DNA of 64,000 nucleotides from Symsagittifera roscoffensis (Eukaryota; Xenacoelomorpha; Acoela; Convolutidae): NCBI RefSeq assembly GCF_963678635.1, contig NC_087065.1, positions 51,456,173 to 51,520,172 of the forward strand, read 5' to 3'. Shown piece by piece: positions 61,901 to 64,000 of this stretch (position 1 is its first letter; each line of letters starts with the position of its first letter). The notes under the pieces were generated by a model. It saw only the letters and a program-made list of their open reading frames with translations, ran no database searches and was not told where the DNA came from. The position numbers and the translations under genes were made by a program.

Positions 61901-62264
61901 TCCCAAAACTTTCAGAAAAATTGAAATGAATTAACTATTAACACTATTAACTTACCCGCTTCGTTGTTGAAATAACTCGACCTTGTTTGAAGGCTTCACT
62001 TGGAGTCGATGAGCCTTCGGAAGAATCAGTCGGAAGTTTCGGCGCCAACCCCGAGGTCATCGAATTGCAAATTGGAGTCTGTTTCAACGGAAGCGTCAGT
62101 GGAATGCAGTGCGCGTTGGTTGCTCCGAAGAGCACTGGCACCGAATTTTTTTGAGTGAGCGGGTAACTCGCAGGACTTCGTGGCCTTTCCATCGCAATGC
62201 TTAAGAGCGAAGTTTCGGTTTTACTCTCGGGAATCGAACCCAAGTCATGATTTGATATATTCAT
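31777..62264 (-). CDS. KCNAB: Voltage-gated K+ channel beta subunit (gene span, 12 coding exons)
   Basis: Kv-beta subunits are cytosolic aldo-keto reductase-fold proteins that bind NADPH and the T1 domain of Shaker-type channels, tuning trafficking and inactivation. Exons right to left: 62264-61956, 58017-57743, 57279-57198, 56543-56464, 52398-52354, 43193-43149, 43078-43035, 42952-42866, 39229-39023, 35358-35134, 32286-32198, 31902-31777. They join in phase to 537 residues plus stop. The reductase residues are visible: Asp and Tyr in FDTSEMYAG, Lys in ATKLYWGG, Asn in YANKSD. The core begins near residue 195 ([19 protein letters not shown]), so the N-terminus is much longer than usual. One intron is GC-AG. 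Vertebrates have three paralogues; the number was not assigned. Confidence 0.95.
31905..32110. mobile_element. hAT-like MITE, partial, beside the Kv-beta terminal exon
   Basis: Begins CAGTAGCGGA at 31908 and again at 31933, each preceded by GACCTACA, then carries family interior (CTGCCGACCCAAAGGGT, GGCGCCTTCGGCG) to about 32110. The right terminus is missing. Confidence 0.65.
32198..32286 (-). CDS. KCNAB: Kv-beta exon 11
   Basis: 89 bases, acceptor tttcag|GCTGGT, donor AAG|gtcacg. Encodes [20 protein letters not shown] and LTEGIASLK, the NADPH-binding loop region. Confidence 0.96.
32374..32600 (+). mobile_element. tRNA-derived SINE
   Basis: The head resembles a tRNA gene: an A-box-like TGGTGAAGTGGTTA at 32381-32394 and a B-box-like GTTCGAGGACC at 32425-32435, about 40 bases apart. 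Then comes an unrelated body with CAGCTCTACAGCTCGGATGA and a tail GTAAATAAATC. A fragment of the body recurs at 47235-47300 (GAGCTGTACAGCTCTTG). Confidence 0.65.
33024..33546 (-). repeat. Repeat family B, copy 1
   Basis: Runs from TTGTTCCGACTTTCGATACG to ATACGAGCAGTCTTGTT. The reverse complement is closely related to 40547-41079. The ends contain small hairpins (CTTTCGATACGAAAG; AGGGCTTCGCCTT). Confidence 0.7.
33596..34010 (+). repeat. Repeat family B, copy 2 (head-to-head with copy 1)
   Basis: Starts AACAAGAAGACTGCTG, contains CAAAGCCCTGAATGTTCC and ends near GAGCGCAAATATTCCG. With the preceding copy it forms an inverted pair. Confidence 0.6.
35134..35358 (-). CDS. KCNAB: Kv-beta exon 10
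   Basis: 225 bases, acceptor gttttag|GAGTAG, donor ATCG|gtttgt. Encodes [20 protein letters not shown] to [13 protein letters not shown]. The family's usual Trp in TWSPL is Arg here, next to the cofactor pocket. Confidence 0.95.
36480..36735 (+). repeat. Repeat family B, partial copy
   Basis: Holds the right half of the family (GGCAATTTTTAAACTCCCAG, ATTGACTGAATAAAAAGACG, CCGAGCATAATTGTTCTG). Confidence 0.5.
37495..37959. mobile_element. hAT-like MITE, full length with 8-bp target duplication
   Basis: The element at 37503-37951 (449 bp) has terminal inverted repeats CAGGGGCGGATCTAGG and CCTAAATCCGCCCCTG and is flanked by the direct repeat CTGTTAAC (37495-37502, 37952-37959). The 8-bp duplication and CAGGGGCGG terminus are typical of hAT superfamily miniature elements. 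It has no coding capacity. This is the best-preserved copy in the window. Confidence 0.92.
38784..38831. other. Perfect 19-bp hairpin in Kv-beta intron
   Basis: ATCCAGGATTTACGCGAAG (38784-38802) and its exact reverse complement (38813-38831) flank a 10-nt loop. It is about 190 bases downstream of the GC donor of Kv-beta exon 9 in transcript sense. Confidence 0.85.
39023..39229 (-). CDS. KCNAB: Kv-beta exon 9
   Basis: 207 bases, acceptor tgtag|AGATAG. Encodes [20 protein letters not shown], the [20 protein letters not shown] helix and EYHMF...MPELYHKI. The donor is ATAG|gcaaga, a GC donor; the phase-1 join to exon 10 reconstitutes HKIGVGSI as the family requires. Confidence 0.95.
40547..41079 (+). 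repeat. Repeat family B, copy 3
   Basis: Starts AACAAGACTACTCGTATCAG, with GGGCAAAGCCC hairpin, and ends TTTCGTATCGAAAGTCGGAA. Inverted relative to the copy at 33.0 kb. Confidence 0.7.
42866..42952 (-). CDS. KCNAB: Kv-beta exon 8
   Basis: 87 bases, acceptor ttcaag|GTCTCG, donor GGAAG|gtaaag. Encodes [20 protein letters not shown] and SDVNTPME, including the active-site Asn. Confidence 0.96.
43035..43078 (-). CDS. KCNAB: Kv-beta exon 7 (micro-exon)
   Basis: 44 bases, acceptor tttcag|ATCAAT, donor GAAG|gtcaca. Encodes [14 protein letters not shown]; the [10 protein letters not shown] motif is a family signature. Confidence 0.96.
43149..43193 (-). CDS. KCNAB: Kv-beta exon 6 (micro-exon)
   Basis: 45 bases, acceptor tttcag|ACGGAG, donor GGAAA|gtgaga. 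Encodes [14 protein letters not shown] with the catalytic Lys. Confidence 0.95.
43301..43696. mobile_element. Miniature element with ~40-bp terminal inverted repeats (family D)
   Basis: The left end CCGACCATTGAAAAC...GAAACTTT...ATTCGGGTG is mirrored at the right end by CACCCGAATCC...GTTTTCAATGGTCGG. The TIR is about 40 bp with mismatches, and the interior is non-coding. It lies just upstream (in transcript sense) of Kv-beta exon 6. Confidence 0.65.
44356..44808 (+). CDS. Secreted cysteine-rich peptide, CS-alpha-beta defensin-like
   Basis: 150-codon ORF. The second Met (44431) is the more likely start: it is followed by a short polar region and a hydrophobic core ([14 protein letters not shown]), a good signal peptide ending near VLG|Q. 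A splice acceptor (aattaatttcag) directly precedes the first ATG, so an upstream exon is possible. The propeptide-like middle contains [17 protein letters not shown], basic and Pro-rich. The C-terminus has Cys 109, 115, 119, 134, 140, 145, 147, 149: C-x5-C-x3-C ... G-I-C-x4-C-x-C-x-C, the defensin/scorpion-toxin scaffold signature plus two extra cysteines. It could be antimicrobial or a toxin-like effector; function is inference. It is nested antisense in a Kv-beta intron. Confidence 0.7.
   Translation: MKTYIVRSLFQAVIFFKLVARFPINMNSPTKSFIEFLICLAFILSNSNVLGQIRFNEEPPLSAIAHGIHVKWDHYNPDPNTNPFARRRSPFVPSPSRLSRGSSGRLLSCDFQTNCDIICEKSMPDFVLRTNPNCVADGICTNHYCQCHCL
45335..45720 (+). pseudogene. Broken copy 2 of the secreted-peptide gene
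   Basis: Aligns to the gene at 44356 through the signal peptide region, the HAHDVHAK-like segment and [14 protein letters not shown]. Both start codons are lost (ATA and ATT), a small insertion creates a TGA, and the cysteine domain is not recognisable. The 5' flank (from about 45100) is shared with copy 3. Confidence 0.75.
46905..47135 (+). pseudogene. Broken copy 3 of the secreted-peptide gene
   Basis: Retains the acceptor TATTTCCAG, the signal-peptide region and TATGATCTTCACGTCAAGC, but lacks start codons and diverges after that. The upstream flank at 46610-46900 matches 45110-45330, so copies 2 and 3 arose by segmental duplication. Confidence 0.65.
49054..49308 (+). CDS. Secreted Arg/Pro-rich peptide, paralogue without cysteine domain
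   Basis: 84 codons from ATG 49054 (an in-frame ATG exists at 49003). A hydrophobic segment ([13 protein letters not shown]) follows a short polar start; then comes a Thr/Pro linker, and [18 protein letters not shown] aligns with [17 protein letters not shown] of the gene at 44356. It ends DGRGCF with one cysteine instead of eight. The mature part resembles linear Pro/Arg-rich antimicrobial peptides in composition. Truncation or functional divergence are both possible. Confidence 0.6.
   Translation: MNCGSFYFRLYFMIILHFGAQISYSRRILNEETRQLTTTTLPSPSFVPIPDERREPHTNPFAFRPPRYVPRPSRFSDRDGRGCF
50528..50620 (-). repeat. Family B fragment
   Basis: Contains GGAACATTGAGGGTTTTGCT and GATACGAGCAGTCTTGTTTT, the head of family B in reverse orientation. 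A smaller fragment lies at 44925-44970. Confidence 0.5.
51067..51645. repeat. Family D repeat, old copy
   Basis: Begins GTTCCGACCAACAAAATC and ends CTTTTCAATTGTCGGAA, with internal text (AGTGTCGTTTTTAGT, GTGAATTAG) shared with 15953-16650. Confidence 0.5.
52354..52398 (-). CDS. KCNAB: Kv-beta exon 5 (micro-exon)
   Basis: 45 bases, acceptor ttttag|AGCTGA, donor TGGAG|gtaagc. Encodes [14 protein letters not shown], matching the AEVVLGxIIKKKGW segment. Both junction phases fit the neighbours. Confidence 0.95.
54628..55117 (+). repeat. Repeat family B, copy 4
   Basis: Starts AACAAGACTGCTCGTATATC with the GGGCAAAACCC hairpin and ends CCGAGCATTAATATTCCG...GGGAACAA. It lies in the intron between Kv-beta exons 4 and 5. 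Confidence 0.65.
55533..55913. mobile_element. hAT-like MITE with 8-bp target duplication
   Basis: The element at 55541-55905 (365 bp) begins CAGTAGCGGATTTAGG and ends CCTAGATCCGCGCCTG, flanked by TCGATGAC on both sides (55533-55540, 55906-55913). Confidence 0.92.
56464..56543 (-). CDS. KCNAB: Kv-beta exon 4
   Basis: 80 bases, acceptor ttgcag|GTTGCT, donor GGAAA|gtgagt. Encodes [19 protein letters not shown] with the catalytic Asp and Tyr. Confidence 0.95.
56815..56914. mobile_element. hAT-like MITE, right-end fragment
   Basis: Contains GGGGTCGAATCCCTGAGG, a G-run and terminal CCTAAATCCGCCCCTG ending at 56914. The left part is truncated. Confidence 0.7.
57198..57279 (-). CDS. KCNAB: Kv-beta exon 3
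   Basis: 82 bases, acceptor ttttag|AATTCT, donor GGA|gtaagt. Encodes [20 protein letters not shown], the first beta-strand and cofactor-binding start of the barrel. Confidence 0.95.
57743..58017 (-). CDS. KCNAB: Kv-beta exon 2
   Basis: 275 bases, acceptor gtttcag|TCTCAG, donor TACAG|gtatta, ending phase 2. Mostly low-similarity N-terminal sequence, finishing with KPIEMQYR, which aligns with the QLQFYR that precedes the reductase core in vertebrate Kv-beta. Confidence 0.88.
58279..58665. mobile_element. hAT-like MITE, diverged copy
   Basis: The element at 58287-58657 begins CAGAGGCACAAAGGG and ends CTAGATCCGCACATG, flanked by ATCTGAGT and ATCTGAAA (six of eight identical). It is older than the other full copies. 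Confidence 0.65.
60190..60420. repeat. 30-bp minisatellite in Kv-beta intron 1
   Basis: Five units of AACACCCAACTTCGATCTCA plus ATTCCTGTCA, then two or three 33-bp variants. Because the period is a multiple of three, both strands stay open for 109 codons; neither reading looks like a gene. Confidence 0.9.
60540..60960. repeat. Interspersed repeat related to 2.34-2.62 kb
   Basis: Holds GTGGATTCCGC, CGGAATCCACCG, GTGGAATCCACTGG and CACAGTTTGGCCTCGTTATG. GGAATCCGC motifs also recur at 59930-60110. Confidence 0.5.
61956..62264 (-). CDS. KCNAB: Kv-beta exon 1 (N-terminal extension)
   Basis: 103 codons from ATG 62264 to donor CGG|gtaagt, phase 0. Ser/Thr/Pro-rich with no known domain; it may be regulatory or carry an inactivation segment, but shows no likeness to the known ball peptides. 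A later in-frame Met (MERPRSPAS) is an alternative start; the open frame continues slightly upstream without an ATG. Confidence 0.7.
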
Positions 62265-63870
62265 TCTTGTAACTTCGCAGGAGTTCAAGTTGTACAAAAA
62301 TTCGAGTTTCTAGTAACTGGTACGAAGAATTGTAACAGAATTTTTATTTTAGTTAGTTCGGTTAATATTTACTTGGATTTTCGCTGAATAAACTTATGGC
62401 GTGTGGTGTTGTAGCAGCAATAAAATGGTATCAAAGATAAGTGCAATAGAACGGGAGTAAGTATCTAAGTTGCTAGTGGCGTTGTTTCTCCTGATAATTT
62501 ATTCAGTATCGGGTATCTTTTAAAGTACAGGTGACACTTGATGCGACTCTTGTTTTCCCCTCAAAGGCGCTTTGAACCAAACTGCCCGGGAAAAATGAGG
62601 ACTTTCAAGTTCGCTTTAAGGTGTTTTCCTTACCTCTCTGCTCTCCAAGGCTTACTTTTTACAGTAGTAAATAAGCTGAGGTGTACTTGATTAGAAATAC
62701 ATCAAATAAATTGAATGATGCATTTTTAGGCGCAGGTTCAAAACGTAATCTATTTTTTGTTCTTTTGGAAAATGGAAATTAATTTTGTTATTAAAATATC
62801 TGTGTCAAATTATTGACCAAAGTAATCACACGTAAGCCAAAAAAACATCTAAAAGGTTTGGTTCAAAAAAAAAGATTTTGACCCTTTGGGCAAATTAAAT
62901 AGAATAAAAAAGTAGGTTTTTTTATTCCGTAAAGCTATTGATTTCACTTAGTTCAACTCAAGGTGAAATTTGGCCGATTTTTACCAGAAGAATTTTAACA
63001 ATTGCACTCGAAAATATTGATTGGAAAATATTTGTGCAGGAAAATTTAATTCATTTTGTTCCTCAGAAGAAAATGAATTCTGTTGCAATCAGAAATATTC
63101 ATTGTGTTGGAGGTCTTTGTAATTTGATAAAGTCCAAAGATATCTATTTTAGATTCCTTCATTTTCTCAACTCGTTCTCCAAAGTTTGTGAAATTTGAAA
63201 AGATGAGACATCAAAATTGAACTTAATCTATTTTAAAAAACATATATTTTTAATTCAAATCTTTTCAAAATAAAAAACAGTGAAGTTTAGAAATGGAAGT
63301 AATCGGAACTTTTTTTCGCTCGCTTAAGTAACATAATATGTCTGAGCTAGGAATTAAATGGGCTATGCTTTATGGTTATGGGGTATTATGGCTGGGGCTG
63401 AAATGGAGCTGTAAAAAAAGTACTAACTAGGTTCACTTAAATGGGTCTGTGGGAGGGAAATTTGGAGACAGGGACGGGAGGGGGGTGGCCTTGTGAACAA
63501 TCAGTAGGGAGTTATAAAATCAGTCTATAAGTTGACTCCGCATTATACGACTTCCTCTAAATTCATAAATCTCTTATATGTTTCTATCAAATGAGCATAT
63601 TTTTTTGAGCATGTAGACAGAAAAGAAAGAAAGGGAAGTTTAGACACGTTTGGTTTATTTTAAGAAACTTAAGACCCCGTCGTATTTTTTCGCAAATCCT
63701 ATCTATAGAAATGAATCAGCTAAAAATTGGTCTATCTGAGTGTTTGGCGATATTTTGAAGGCCAATTGAGTGGACGATGTTTTGATTTGGAATTCTCACG
63801 GGAATTTCCTTGAGCCAATTGAACAGTGTCTGCCATATAGTGTAGTTTATAGTAGCCAGCAGGAATGGAT
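62265..63870. other. Kv-beta upstream region
   Basis: AT-rich sequence upstream of the Kv-beta start codon. It should hold the 5' UTR and promoter or further non-coding exons, but no element is clear. An 86-codon plus-strand ORF at 62938-63198 has no recognisable feature and I do not call it. Confidence 0.4.
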
Positions 63871-63874
63871 TAAA

Positions 63875-64000
63875 ACCAGGAGGGTCGCACACAGCCCCTC
63901 TTTCAGAGACTCAACCCCTCACCTCCCAAAGGGTCGCCCTTAGTAGTATTTAACGAAATCCATTTTCGACCGACGGACACCAACTTTCTTAGGTTTCTTT
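63875..64000. mobile_element. hAT-like MITE, partial, running off the window
   Basis: Shows GGGTCGC, CTCCCAAAGGGTCGCCCTTA, a TTTCGACCGACGGACACC segment and TTTCTTAGG, in the family's order with substitutions. Confidence 0.5.

Noticed and set aside
62938-63198. 86-codon plus-strand ORF upstream of Kv-beta
   Set aside because: No similarity, signal peptide or motif that I can see; chance ORFs of this size are common here.

Overview
This is animal nuclear DNA. It is AT-rich, with multi-exon genes, GT-AG introns and many transposon relics. I recognise two conserved genes, both on the minus strand: an axonemal dynein intermediate chain (DNAI2) at about 3.75-14.6 kb and a voltage-gated potassium channel beta subunit (KCNAB/Kv-beta) at 31.8-62.3 kb. 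Both proteins resemble their vertebrate counterparts, but the Kv-beta is divergent, which suggests a fairly fast-evolving invertebrate. I cannot name the species. I joined exons by splice sites, reading phase and protein family: the eight DNAI2 exons total 572 codons, and the twelve Kv-beta exons total 538 codons including a stop. All phases agree.

Layout: 1-3.6 kb is repeat DNA dominated by a tandem duplication. 3.75-14.6 kb is DNAI2; its fourth intron holds a 5.55-kb LTR retroelement (6324-11875) in the same orientation. The element has identical-length 537-bp LTRs, a 5-bp target duplication, a gag fragment, a complete 751-codon envelope-like gene and a further 225-codon ORF downstream of it, but no reverse transcriptase or integrase core. 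17174-30553 is a 13.4-kb near-palindrome, a giant foldback-type element flanked by AGTGTT. Its arms carry a 29-bp minisatellite and long GA/GATA tracts, and its centre holds a small exon-like gene and a nested inverted repeat. 31.8-62.3 kb is Kv-beta. One of its introns (43194-52353) contains, on the opposite strand, four related copies of a small secreted-peptide gene. One copy has a cysteine pattern like CS-alpha-beta defensins, one is an arginine/proline-rich peptide without the cysteine domain, and two are broken.

Scattered through introns and spacers are copies of a non-autonomous hAT-like element (ends CAGGGGCGGATCTAGG, 8-bp target duplications), two other short repeat families, a tRNA-derived SINE and a 30-bp minisatellite. 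DNAI2 would act in the outer dynein arm of cilia or sperm flagella. Kv-beta is an NADPH-binding aldo-keto reductase-fold subunit of Shaker-type channels. The two genes have no evident functional link. The most novel material is the foldback element with its central gene, the pol-less retroelement with its post-env ORF, and the peptide cluster nested antisense in Kv-beta.
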